The translations under genes were made by a program, and so were the position numbers. The notes beneath the pieces were generated by a model that saw only the letters and a list, made by a program, of their open reading frames with translations, did no database searches and was not told where the DNA came from. From contig JANXBW010000031.1 of NCBI GenBank assembly GCA_025060325.1, positions 1 through 48,770 of the forward strand: DNA of 48,770 nucleotides, given 5' to 3'. Positions 36,993 through 46,274 of the stretch are shown piece after piece (the stretch's first letter is position 1; each line of letters opens with the position of its first letter). Origin of the DNA: Thermoguttaceae bacterium. GTDB lineage: Bacteria; Planctomycetota; Planctomycetia; Pirellulales; Thermoguttaceae.

Positions 36993-38483
36993 CTACGCTC
37001 TAGGGGGAAGCCTGAACAGCTTTCTCCACCACGGGCGGTGAGCCCAGCGAAGTTGGTCGCGGAGCGAGCTTAATTGGTTTTCCAAAAAGGCCAGCTGTTG
37101 TTCGGCGAGTTGCTTTTGCGTTGTCAGTTCGCTAAGCGACATTTCAAGGGCGCGAATCTGATCGGTGCGCTCATCAAGCTGCATTTGCATCTGGCGTTCG
37201 CGGAGTGAGAATTGCTCTTCCGCCCGCAGGCATTCGTTCTCCAGCTCCTCGAGCTGGGCTTGTAGTCGCTCAATTTCGGCAGAAAGCTCGGCTACGCGAT
37301 TGGTGAGACGCTCGTTTTGCTCTCGCAACTGGCCAAACTCGTCCGGTTCTTCCCCGGCCGGGCGGCCAGCTTCTTCCAGCACCTCCAGTGGCACAAACTC
37401 CTTGACCTGCTCCCTAAATTCGGCAACCCGGCGGCCGGGCAGGTCTCGCTCGTATTCATCATGCCGCAGGTAGATCAGGCAGACAAAAACTTTGTCGCCT
37501 TGCACAAACCCGGCGACTCTCTCGGGCTGATGGGGAAGCTTGTAGACTTGGAGGTCGGTACCGGAAAAAGAGTGTAAATGAGCGTTGCGCCATAACGGAT
37601 CTTGAAGTAACGTCAGGAAGTTCCTCAGCCGCTCCCGAACGTCTCCCCGACTCTTGTCGTAAACTTCCTTTGCCATCGGCGAAAGATGGATATGCTTAGT
37701 ATCTATCACCCATTCTTGAACGAACATCTCCCCCAAGCCCGAGAGCGTCACGTAGTCTTTCTCGTCCCTTTCAATGAGCGGCTCAAACCAAGCCCGGTCC
37801 TCGTACATGAGGCCCGGGATCTCGCGAAAGAACTCTTCCGCTGGGAGTATTTTCGCATTTAATAATCGCTGCAGTGCCGTCCGGCCCTGAGCCAATAGCT
37901 CGTAGTTGAAGTGAAGCGGCAACGGAGGTAGCCGAATAAGTGTGTTGCTATTTTCGAAAATGTACACAACCTCGATACGCCACATGAGGCCAAATAGAGT
38001 AAGGTACGGCACTACCGCCTTAAAACCTCCTGTGGCATCGAGCAGTACTTTGCGGTTATCCGGGTCCTTTTCCCGCCAGGCGACGCACTTTTCTTTGAGG
38101 ATTTCAAAAAGATGCCTTATCCCCTCCCGCCGAAAACGTTGGGCATCGCTCACCTGGAGCCCCCAGACCTGTTTTGTTTCGACATGGACCCTCAATTCTT
38201 GCCTCAAAACTTTTTCTAGCGCTTCAGCGGCTTCTTTCCCTGAATTGGTCTGAGTGTGGAGCAGAATGACTTCGTCGCCCTGCGAGATTCCCAGGCGGGA
38301 AAGGCTGTTTGTTTCCGCGGACAATTTGGCCAGAAACTCCTGCTGGCTAGCGGCTTGGCTTTTCAGTGCCGCAACAAATTGCTGTAGCAACGTGTATGTG
38401 GAAAGCTTGCGCGCCTTATTCCCGAGAAATCGCTGGGCATTGGTTTGGATAGAGATACCGGTGGTACACACGATTCGCTTCAT
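36993..38483 (-). CDS. CARF-like protein with RelE-like domain and coiled coil (candidate CRISPR ancillary effector)
   Basis: A 496-residue protein. Residues 1-190 resemble the CARF-like APE2256/Csm6-type family of type III CRISPR ancillary proteins: MKRIVCTTGISIQTN opening, QGDEVILLHTQTN, and the motif LLDATGGFKAVVPYLTLFG (about 147-165), which in that family contacts cyclic oligoadenylate. Residues 191-265 look like a short winged-helix-like linker (YVTLSGLGEMFVQEW). Residues 268-347 match a RelE-like fold (SPMAKEVYDKSRGDVRERL, then SGTDLQVYKLPHQPERVAGF, then VFVCLIYLRHDEYERDL). Residues 383-478 are a coiled coil, ending in a Trp/Arg-rich tail (RPWWRKLFRLPPR). CARF-RelE fusions such as Cami1 are signal-activated ribosome-dependent RNases. 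ATG 38483 is chosen for the CARF start; the frame is open to GTG 38621. Confidence 0.8.
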   Translation of the reverse strand: MKRIVCTTGISIQTNAQRFLGNKARKLSTYTLLQQFVAALKSQAASQQEFLAKLSAETNSLSRLGISQGDEVILLHTQTNSGKEAAEALEKVLRQELRVHVETKQVWGLQVSDAQRFRREGIRHLFEILKEKCVAWREKDPDNRKVLLDATGGFKAVVPYLTLFGLMWRIEVVYIFENSNTLIRLPPLPLHFNYELLAQGRTALQRLLNAKILPAEEFFREIPGLMYEDRAWFEPLIERDEKDYVTLSGLGEMFVQEWVIDTKHIHLSPMAKEVYDKSRGDVRERLRNFLTLLQDPLWRNAHLHSFSGTDLQVYKLPHQPERVAGFVQGDKVFVCLIYLRHDEYERDLPGRRVAEFREQVKEFVPLEVLEEAGRPAGEEPDEFGQLREQNERLTNRVAELSAEIERLQAQLEELENECLRAEEQFSLRERQMQMQLDERTDQIRALEMSLSELTTQKQLAEQQLAFLENQLSSLRDQLRWAHRPWWRKLFRLPPRA

Positions 38484-39128
38484 TGGAAGGTTCCCTTTGT
38501 AAATCTGAAAGTGGCGAAGAGCGTTGACGAATTGTCGCCCGCTTGCTTTTAAGGCAGAATAGCCAATGTATGAGAAAGTCCACAATAACCGCACAAATCG
38601 CCAGTTAGTATTCGCCAGCACCCTTGGCCAGGAGTTTCGCCTGTCACAGAGGGGGGACGGCAGTTTGAGCGACCGCTACCCGCAAGCAGAGGGAGTTTCG
38701 GCTCTCACAGAGGGGGGACACCGCGCACCGCCTGTGTCGCCGCCGCGCAAACTTTGGGCGCCGCGAAAGGACACTGTCCCAGCTTTGCAAACGATCTTGG
38801 CGCACTTTCCGGTGGGCGGCCGGAGAAACAATTACGCTTTCCGCCCGTGTCGCGTCTACAGCTCCGCCCTCGGGGGCTCCGAAAGCTCTGCGGCCAGGAG
38901 TTTCCTGATTTACTTGGGACCACCTGCTTACGCCAGACGACTATGTGGGTAGTCCACCTCTTTCAGTGACCTGGCCGAGGCTCCTGGATTTTTCCTTACA
39001 CCAAGGGCCCGTTTGGCCCCAAGCAAACCAAATCCGCCCGGCGGGGAGGGCAAAGGACATTGACCTCCGTACCCTCCTGAGAGGGAACAAAGTTAATCCG
39101 GTTTCCTAACGTTGACGAATAATTGGGC
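38484..39128. other. Upstream region of the CARF gene
   Basis: A 645-base gap holding the two-repeat CRISPR-like element (38631-38719), the likely promoter of the CARF gene, and a partial repeat-like sequence (GGCCAGGAGTTTC at 38892-38904, also found at 38626-38638). No gene is convincing here. Confidence 0.45.
38631..38719 (-). CRISPR. Two-copy CRISPR-like repeat, possible remnant array
   Basis: A 28-base repeat occurs at 38631-38658 and again at 38692-38719 with 26 of 28 matching bases, separated by a unique 33-base stretch. On the minus strand it begins GTCCCCCC, has a short inner palindrome (CTGTGACAG or CTCTGTGAGAG) and ends in GAAACTCC. A 28+33 layout and a GAAAC end resemble CRISPR repeats. 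Only two copies exist and no cas1/cas2 are nearby, so it may be a remnant, a mini-array or a regulatory repeat. The CARF-effector gene starts about 150 bases away. Confidence 0.4.
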
Positions 39129-40454
39129 CTATACCTCTAGTTTCCAGGGCTCGCGGTATTTCTTGGTCACCAACGCATTTGCATCGGGATCATCGATAAC
39201 TTGTTCTCTTTCCGCGTCCCAACGGATCTTGCGTCCCACCAGGTAAGAAATGTTGAGCAGGTGACCCGGGTTGGTAGCCCAATGGCCAATGAGTGCGTTG
39301 GCCTCGGGTTGTTTACGTGTACGCACACACTGCAGGAAGACCTCCACATGGGCCTTGACACTTTCTAAATGTACATCGCCCTTGAAAATATTCGGCACCT
39401 CTTCAACCACCTCGCCCAACTTGCGACCGCCGCGGGCCTCCGCGTAGATGGTGTAGCCACTTCGGTCAAGGAGCATCGATGCCTCCGTGCCGAAGAAGCA
39501 CTTGGCGTGGGACCGGTGCTCCTTGCGACAACCACCCCGGAACGTGTACTGGAGAAGGAAGCCCTTCTTTGCCACGGGACCAGGCGGGTATTCCAGGATG
39601 CCAACAAAGGTATCCGGCCATTCGATGTTAGTGGGCTCAAAGCACATAAACCCACCCATGGCCGTGGCAGCCACCGGCGCGTAAATATCCAGTGCCCAGT
39701 GGACGATGTCGTAGTGGTGGACAGCCCAATCGACTTGCCAAGCGCCACCATAATCGCGGAACCAATAATGGTAGCGATATCGGTTCGGGTTATAGGGGAC
39801 TTTGGGCGAAGGCCCTAACCAAAAATCCCAGTCGAGTTCCGGGGGCGGATCGCTGTCCGGCGGATTACCCATGCCAGGATAGAGATAGTCGAAGTCCCAA
39901 ACCTTCACCTCGGAAATTTCCCCAAGCTTTCCGGCGCGGATGGCTTCCACCGCCTGACGGTAGTGCGGCCAGGATCGTTGCTGTGTACCAATTTGGACAA
40001 TGCGGTTGTACTTCTTGGCAGCTTCCACAACAGCCCGGCCTTCGCCGATGGATGTGGCCACCGGCTTTTCTAGGTAAACATCTTTGCCGCGTTGACAAGC
40101 GTGAATGGTGGGCAAAGCGTGCCAGTGCCCGTTGGTGGCCACGATGACGACGTCGATGTCTTTATTGTCTAAAAGCTCCCGGTAGTCATGGTAAGCAAGC
40201 ACGTGATCGCCGCCGGCGGCTTTCCGAGCGTTTTCCCGCTTGATGGCGTGGACATCGCTTACGGCAATAACCCGGACACCTTCGCAAAGTTGATGTGCCC
40301 GCATAACCGTAAGCCCCTGACCACCGCATCCGATAAGCCCGACGTGGATCGTCTCGTTAGGGCCGGGCTGAGCTTTTGCTCCTGCGGCATAAGTTTGAGC
40401 CACAGCCACCGTTGCGGCCGCTGTTTCCAAAAACTGTCTTCGCGAGGCCTTCAT
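39129..40454 (-). CDS. Tat-exported Gfo/Idh/MocA family oxidoreductase
   Basis: A 441-residue NAD(P)-dependent oxidoreductase. The N-terminus is a twin-arginine signal (SRRQFLETAAATVAVAQTYAAGAKA), so it is exported in folded form with its cofactor. Then the Rossmann motif VGLIGCGGQGLTVM, DVHAIKRENARKA, VIVATNGHWHALPTIHACQRGKDVYLEKPVA (the family's EKP motif), QIGTQQRS, and a C-terminal substrate domain with a HHYDIVHWAL motif. In planctomycetes such exported paralogues are numerous and act on sugars. The ATG has AGGAGGAG upstream. It is divergent from the large glycosidase-like gene, suggesting a linked role in polysaccharide or sugar processing. Confidence 0.92.
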   Translation of the reverse strand: MKASRRQFLETAAATVAVAQTYAAGAKAQPGPNETIHVGLIGCGGQGLTVMRAHQLCEGVRVIAVSDVHAIKRENARKAAGGDHVLAYHDYRELLDNKDIDVVIVATNGHWHALPTIHACQRGKDVYLEKPVATSIGEGRAVVEAAKKYNRIVQIGTQQRSWPHYRQAVEAIRAGKLGEISEVKVWDFDYLYPGMGNPPDSDPPPELDWDFWLGPSPKVPYNPNRYRYHYWFRDYGGAWQVDWAVHHYDIVHWALDIYAPVAATAMGGFMCFEPTNIEWPDTFVGILEYPPGPVAKKGFLLQYTFRGGCRKEHRSHAKCFFGTEASMLLDRSGYTIYAEARGGRKLGEVVEEVPNIFKGDVHLESVKAHVEVFLQCVRTRKQPEANALIGHWATNPGHLLNISYLVGRKIRWDAEREQVIDDPDANALVTKKYREPWKLEV

Positions 40455-40965
40455 GATGCTTCTCCTCCTGTTGTCAAAGGGTGGCTAAACCTGATCCGAC
40501 GCAACGTGCACGACTATCACCTTTTGCCCAAAAGCAAACTACTAGTTTAGATCGCCTGCACAATCTAGATCGCAGCTCCGACTTGTTCACCTCTTGAGAG
40601 ATGTCATCGTCATTTGGCAACACAAGCACTCTACCAGCTTGCCGCATTTCCTTGTAAGCCGGTCGCTTCTTGGGAAAGATCTTCTTACTCGGCCACGTGC
40701 GCCTTACGTCAACAGGGGCCTATTCGTGCCCAAACTGTTGGATTGCGCGATCGTGCGGCAACTTTTCGGTGGGTTGTCGCCGTTTGATTATGCCCGAATT
40801 GTACCATCGGCTTGAGGCGGAATCATCACTGGGCGAAAATGGTTGGGCAAAACCCACGGCCTGGGTAATTCCAAAAGCTTCGATCCACTGCCGAAGCAAA
40901 AACGTCTCCCGGTGGTTTTGCTCGGCTGGGACGGGTACGGCATGGAGTGCAGAAGGAGCAAAGCG
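40455..40965. other. Divergent promoter region
   Basis: A 511-base gap between the Tat-exported oxidoreductase and the large glycosidase-like gene. The plus frame is open back to 40843 but lacks a good ribosome site there. Both promoters should be here; no operator is recognised. Confidence 0.4.
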
Positions 40966-43900
40966 ATGACTACAAGTCGGATTGGATGGGTGGTCCTGTG
41001 GGTCGGATTGTTGCTTGGTGCGGGGCTTTTGCCGACGGTGTCTTTCAGCGGGCAGAGTGAGGAGGAGCCGGTGGGCAAACGGCCGTACGAGATGGACTGG
41101 GCCAATCGCTACGAGGATACGCGGGCTCCGCTTGTTGACTTTGAGGATCTTGCTGGGTGGACGGTCGAATGCCGGGATGCGGAAGCCTCGTGGGAGCGAT
41201 CGCGGCGGGAGCAGCTATGGGGCAAATACGTGGGTCGACTTAGTTACCGAGGCAAAGGTCCCCGACCGGTGGTAGTGATTCGGCCTCCGGAACCAATTCG
41301 CTTTGCTGGGCCGGTCGACTGTGTCAACGTTTGGGTTTACGGTAACAACTGGGCGTGGATGCCCGATCCTTCGACCCCGCAAGTTCGATTGGCCGTTTTG
41401 CTGCGGACTCCGGAGGGCAAGCCGCTTCGGGCGGAACTTGGTGCTGTCTACTGGAAGGAATGGTTTCTCGTCCACACTAAGTTAACTGCGGAGCAAGCAC
41501 GTCAGCTTGATAACGGGGGTGTTGTGGAGGGGATTGAGGTAGCCGGCGGAACAAATCCGGAAGACCGCGTTATTTATTTCGACAATCTTGCCCTCTACCG
41601 AGAGGAACTTCCACCCTTGGAATTTGCGCCGAGACCGCGCCGGCCTATCACTTTGCCGGAAGGCCAAACGGTAGGCACGAACACGGGGCCCGGGGTGCTC
41701 CCTTTTCCTACTCGCGAGGAGACCATCCTGCCCGACCAATTGACACCATCGTTCCGGACAGAGCTTGTAGCCGGGGACGGTGAATTTCGCTTTTGTTATC
41801 AGGGCGAGGACGGCACGCTCGTTTACATTTACCGCCCTGCCGAAGGCCATTGGGGTGATTGGACGGTGGAGTGGAACGGCCGGCTCCGTTTTCGGCCCAT
41901 GGTGGGTGGGGGTGTTCGCCTGCGACAGCCGGATGGTAATGTGGTCGATCCGAGCTACGAGTTGCGTTCCTGCCGCATGCAGGATGAGGCGGTAGTCTCT
42001 GTGTGGACGATCCGGGCTGGGGAGGTATCGGGCGAGGTCGCGTACACCTTTCGGCTGTGGCAAAAAAGCTTAGTGATCGACGTGATTTGCCGCGGCGGAA
42101 TTGTGGGGGAAGTTACTTTCGGCCGGGCGGAGGGCCTTCCTCAACCGAGGCTAGTGACTTTGCCTTATCTCACGTGCGACCACCAGCGACCGGCGGTAGT
42201 GGTTGCAGGCCCGGCGGATGCCCCGATTTTTATGCTGGGGCTTGTGGATTATTATCGCTCCAATGCGTCAGCGCTTTTTGCTGTCAACGAGCTCGGTGAT
42301 GCTCAGGTGCGGTTCAATGGAGGGAGTCGTTATCTGGCCAAAACCGATGGCACACTTAACGATTGCTTTGAGCGGATCTTTTTGACGATTTCTCCCCGTT
42401 TTGAGGAGGTGCTGCCGAATATCCCTAATCCTAAGTCTCCGTGGATGCATGTGACCGGTGAGCGGGTGTGGCGGGCACATGGTGCCTCCGATCGCAACCG
42501 CGATTATGAACTGTGGAAACGAATTGCCCGATTAGGCATGCGAAAAATCGTGGTAACCGATCACGAAACCGGTTGGCGCGACGGTGGCGAGAGTTTTACG
42601 CTGCGGACTCGGGCAGCCCCGGGTAAAGGCGGCGACGAAGGCCAGCGCTGGTATAGCCAAAAAATGCACGAGTTGGGATTCCTTTACGGCATCTACAACA
42701 ATTACACCGATTATGCCCCTGTTAACGAATTCTGGGACGAAGACTGCGTGACAAGGACCCCCGATGGCAATTGGCGCCGGGCCTGGCCGCGTTGTTATAA
42801 CCTAAAGCCAGCCCGCGCCGTGGAATTCGAAGCCAAATTGGCCCCCATTATTCAGGAAAAGTTTCACCTTACCACCGCTTATTGCGATGTCCACACAGCG
42901 GTCCGACCGTGGGATTATGTGGATTATGATGCCCGGGTGCCGGGGGCGGGAACCTTCGCCGCCACTTTCTACGCTTACGGGGAAATTATGCTTAGCCAGA
43001 AAGCTACGTGGAATGGGCCGGTTTACAGCGAAGGCAATAACCACTGGTACTACTGCGGTTTAACTGATGGCAACTATGCCCAGGATCAATTGGCCCGGTT
43101 GGATATTAACCCTTGGCTTGTGGACTTTGATCTGCGGAAGCTCCATCCCCTTTGTTGCAACTTCGGCATGGGCAACCTGGAGATGTTTTACCCTGCCGGC
43201 CGCGGGGAGCTTAGTCAACAAGCCGCTTTGGACCGGTTCTTGGCGGCCACGCTCGCCTTTGGCCATACCGGGTTCCTCGTGCTCGAAGGCGGTTTGGCAA
43301 ACGCGGTACGGAGTTACTACGGTGTGCAGCAAGTCCACGCCCGGTACTCACAAGCAGTTGTGGAGGAAATTCTTTATCACGATGGCTCAGGAGGGATGCT
43401 TCCTACGGGAAAAGCGCTCAGTAGTGGGGCTTACAAGCGGTCCCAACTTTATGTGAGGTACAATAATGGTCTTCAGCTGTGGGTCAACGGGCATACGCAG
43501 GACAATTGGCAACCGAATGGACTCCCGGTTACGTTGCCGCCTAATGGCTGGTATGCCAAGGGAAAATTTTCCGATGGCGAGCTTTTGGCATTCTCCGCCC
43601 TGTGGGATGGCGAGCGCGTGGACTATGTTGACTCACCAGAGTATCTTTACGCCAACGGGCGCGGCAAGCTAACCCGTTTGCCAAAAGTAATCTGCGATGG
43701 TCAAATTGTGCTTTTACCGGAAAGGAATGGAACCTTTGAGCTTATCCCACTTTCGTGCACGACAATGGCTGTGGACTTAGGCGGCCGGAGTGCCCAAGCA
43801 ATTGCCTTGGGCGAGGATCCTGCCACAGAACTTGGCGCTGCCACGGTCCGCTTGAGCCGGAACTTTGTGTTTATCGAGCCTAAAGACGGTGCCTTTAGTT

Positions 43901-44877
43901 ATCGCCTGATACCGGCGGAGCCATCCGGTGAGCCACTTTCCTCGCCCCGCGAGAAAGCTGTCCCCGGGGAGAGTGTTCCCATCCACGGCCAAGGTCTTGC
44001 CGAATGGATCATCCCTCGAGATGCCAAGCCGGGGAGCCTCGTCTGGCTTACGGTAGGCAATCGCCATCTTCATTTTCTAGTGGTACCGCTTGTCGACACA
44101 GAGCTTGTCGTAAACAAGGATGACTTTCGGCTTCGCCTCCGGTCCCACTTGGGTAGGCCTGCCACATTCCGGGTGAGCTTGCAAGAGCAAGAGCTTGATT
44201 GTCAACTTTCCCCGGAAACGTGGAGCCAGTTTGATATCCCCCTTAAGCCGCCAACCGTAGAGGGTTTACATTCACTTGCCCTTGAAGTGAAAAGTGATGG
44301 CTTTGTGCACCGTGAATCGTGGATCTTGTCGGCAAGCCGGCAAGCGATTGAAATATCGCCATTTCCCGCGATCCAGGCGAAAAGACAAATCTTGCGGGGT
44401 AAGGAGGAGCCTATTGACGTGGCCTCGGGTGCTTTCGTCACGGAGGAGCAAGTTCGCTGCGGGGGAGTGGAGAAAGCGGCGTTGTACATGCATCCGCCTT
44501 ACCGGAAGGGCGTTGGCTGCGTGGCAGCTATCACCGAGCCGGTCCGGCTGCCGGCGGAATTGCCCGCGGTTCTCCGTTGCTTGGTGGGTAAGGGCGATGG
44601 AAGCGATCCGGGCGACGGGATCCTGTATCGGGTGTTTGTGCTCGACTCAGCCGGTCATCAGGAGCTTTTAGGCGAAAAACACCAAAAGGAACATGCCTGG
44701 TCTTCGTGGGAGCTGGATCTCAGCCGATGGCAAGGTAAGGAGATTCGCTTCAAACTTGTTGCCGACGTGGGCCCAGCAGGCAATTCCGTGGGGGATTGGG
44801 CGTGCTGGGCGGATCTTAAGATTCAGTCCGCCAGTCCTCAGTGGGTGTATACGTTAAAAAGGGAGAAGTCCCAGTGA
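40966..44877 (+). CDS. Large exported glycosidase-like protein
   Basis: A 1303-residue protein with a Sec signal peptide (SRIGWVVLWVGLLLGAGLLPTVSFSG). Residues 45-215 are a beta-rich domain (FEDLAGWTVECRD...). Residues 290-510 are a second beta-sandwich. Residues about 510-830 look like a TIM barrel resembling GH101/GH36-type glycosidases: WKRIARLGMRKIVVTDHETGWRDGG, LGFLYGIYNNYTDYAPV, AYCDVHTAVRPWDYVDYD with Asp641 and VYSEGNNHWYYCGLTDGNYAQD with Glu689, a possible nucleophile and acid/base pair. The C-terminal third contains further beta-sandwich domains and ends in a carbohydrate-binding-like region (YMHPPYRKGVGC to CWADLKIQSA). The assignment to a CAZy family is inference. ATG 40966 has AAGGAG seven bases upstream. 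Confidence 0.75.
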   Translation: MTTSRIGWVVLWVGLLLGAGLLPTVSFSGQSEEEPVGKRPYEMDWANRYEDTRAPLVDFEDLAGWTVECRDAEASWERSRREQLWGKYVGRLSYRGKGPRPVVVIRPPEPIRFAGPVDCVNVWVYGNNWAWMPDPSTPQVRLAVLLRTPEGKPLRAELGAVYWKEWFLVHTKLTAEQARQLDNGGVVEGIEVAGGTNPEDRVIYFDNLALYREELPPLEFAPRPRRPITLPEGQTVGTNTGPGVLPFPTREETILPDQLTPSFRTELVAGDGEFRFCYQGEDGTLVYIYRPAEGHWGDWTVEWNGRLRFRPMVGGGVRLRQPDGNVVDPSYELRSCRMQDEAVVSVWTIRAGEVSGEVAYTFRLWQKSLVIDVICRGGIVGEVTFGRAEGLPQPRLVTLPYLTCDHQRPAVVVAGPADAPIFMLGLVDYYRSNASALFAVNELGDAQVRFNGGSRYLAKTDGTLNDCFERIFLTISPRFEEVLPNIPNPKSPWMHVTGERVWRAHGASDRNRDYELWKRIARLGMRKIVVTDHETGWRDGGESFTLRTRAAPGKGGDEGQRWYSQKMHELGFLYGIYNNYTDYAPVNEFWDEDCVTRTPDGNWRRAWPRCYNLKPARAVEFEAKLAPIIQEKFHLTTAYCDVHTAVRPWDYVDYDARVPGAGTFAATFYAYGEIMLSQKATWNGPVYSEGNNHWYYCGLTDGNYAQDQLARLDINPWLVDFDLRKLHPLCCNFGMGNLEMFYPAGRGELSQQAALDRFLAATLAFGHTGFLVLEGGLANAVRSYYGVQQVHARYSQAVVEEILYHDGSGGMLPTGKALSSGAYKRSQLYVRYNNGLQLWVNGHTQDNWQPNGLPVTLPPNGWYAKGKFSDGELLAFSALWDGERVDYVDSPEYLYANGRGKLTRLPKVICDGQIVLLPERNGTFELIPLSCTTMAVDLGGRSAQAIALGEDPATELGAATVRLSRNFVFIEPKDGAFSYRLIPAEPSGEPLSSPREKAVPGESVPIHGQGLAEWIIPRDAKPGSLVWLTVGNRHLHFLVVPLVDTELVVNKDDFRLRLRSHLGRPATFRVSLQEQELDCQLSPETWSQFDIPLKPPTVEGLHSLALEVKSDGFVHRESWILSASRQAIEISPFPAIQAKRQILRGKEEPIDVASGAFVTEEQVRCGGVEKAALYMHPPYRKGVGCVAAITEPVRLPAELPAVLRCLVGKGDGSDPGDGILYRVFVLDSAGHQELLGEKHQKEHAWSSWELDLSRWQGKEIRFKLVADVGPAGNSVGDWACWADLKIQSASPQWVYTLKREKSQ

Positions 44878-45596
44878 GGAGGCTAGGGCGCGCAGAGGGA
44901 GGCCAGATTCGTAAACTAAACTGGACCGAACGGCACGAGAGTGTTCGGCTTCGTCACCGAGAGCGATTATTCCCCGGAAAAATTTCGGCCTCTTGAGCGA
45001 TGCGATCGTTGACCAAGTTGGCTTCGCGGTGGATGGGCTGGCGGGGAGGAAGGCTTGGAGCTAGCCTTGCCAGGGAACCGCATTGGAAAGCGGAAGCTGC
45101 CAGTGCCGCAAGCACCTCCTCATTGTTTGTCGAGCAAAAGCCGTGGCCACTCCTAAGAAAGCAAAAGAGCTTGGGCCGGCCCCGTGACTTGGGAGCGAGA
45201 CTTTCTTTATCTCGATTCCTTGGCAAATCCGGTCCAATAGCTTGACCAAAGTTATTTTCGCAAGCGGGGCTTAAACTTTGATGGGCCCGCGCTCGGCAGG
45301 GTCCCGGCAAACGCGAATCATCCCGCTTTAAGCCCACGAGGTTCGCTTTTCCGGGCCGAAGCTACGCAGTTGATAGTTCGCCACCGAAAGCACTCAACTA
45401 CTGGCCGGCGCCGCGCTGCCTGTTGACCAATTGCTCATCCGAACCGGGGCGAAGGGCTGCCTTCCGCATCGGTTCCGGAAGCCAAAGGCAAGCTTGCCGG
45501 GATTGTTGACTTGCTATCTGACCATTACCTCAGGCAATGGCTCGGAGTCACAACATCAGGTCTTTCCGGCTTGCTTGATAAACCGGGAGCATGTTG
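44878..45596. other. 719-base gap with paired inverted repeats
   Basis: No gene is convincing (a 127-codon minus frame at 44954-45337 matches nothing). Two overlapping inverted repeats occur: GGGCTTAAA (45267-45275) with TTTAAGCCC (45327-45335), and AAGCGGG (45262-45268) with CCCGCTT (45322-45328). They cannot pair at the same time, so the region may form one of two alternative hairpins. Confidence 0.45.
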
Positions 45597-46037
45597 TTAG
45601 GGGGTCAGGTCGAAGTTCGCCTCAGTCGTGCCCCCTGCCGGTACATTAAAGGTCAGCTGAGGGTTGAGAGGGTCTAGAAACTTGGCTGGGATCGGTGACT
45701 TTGTCTTGGCAGGGGCCTGAGTTCCGGCAGCCTCCACGACGGCCAATTGGGCCGGGTCTTCGACTTCGGCGCCACCGGTACTGAAGTACACTTGATTTGT
45801 CCCAGCTAGCGCACCGTTTTGCAGCTGATACCGGCCGTCCGAGTCGGTTTTTCCTACACCGATTGTCTTTTTATCAGGCCCGATGAAAAACACCGCCACA
45901 TTGGCCACCGGTCGCCCTCCGATTGTCACCCGGCCGGAAACCGGCACTAACTTCGGCCCTGATTGTCCACATCCCGCCGCCCAAAAAACAAGCCCTATCA
46001 CCGCAAAGCCAAAGGCGCAAAACCCAAATCGGTTCAT
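45597..46037 (-). CDS. Small lipoprotein, carboxypeptidase-regulatory-like
   Basis: A 146-residue lipoprotein. The signal peptide ends in the lipobox AAGC (GLVFWAAGCGQSGP), so it is anchored to a membrane. A small beta-sandwich follows: VSGRVTIGGRPVANVAVFFIGPDKKTIGVGKTDSDGRYQLQNG, the pattern of the CarboxypepD_reg/transthyretin-like domains that planctomycetes often encode beside DUF1559 proteins. The function is unknown. It lies downstream of the DUF1559 gene in the same direction after 237 bases and may be co-expressed with it. Confidence 0.85.
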   Translation of the reverse strand: MNRFGFCAFGFAVIGLVFWAAGCGQSGPKLVPVSGRVTIGGRPVANVAVFFIGPDKKTIGVGKTDSDGRYQLQNGALAGTNQVYFSTGGAEVEDPAQLAVVEAAGTQAPAKTKSPIPAKFLDPLNPQLTFNVPAGGTTEANFDLTP

Positions 46038-46274
46038 CGGCTCCTTGCTCCGGCGAAGTTATGTCTAATCCTTTGGTCTTAACTTACTTGGTTTCGGAAC
46101 TTTGATTGTGGACTTTAAGTGGGCCAGCACTTGCGGCTTACTCAACCGGCTCGGCCCCAAAGCCACTTCAGTCCGCGGATTTGCACCACCTGCTCGGAAG
46201 GTAACTGGCAACAGCGCGGATGGTGAAACAATTGCGCCAAGCTTAGGTCGGCTAAGTAAGGGAGCCCGTCCCTA

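Noticed and set aside
44954-45337. 127-codon minus-strand frame
   Set aside because: No family resemblance; lies in a region with inverted repeats that look regulatory.
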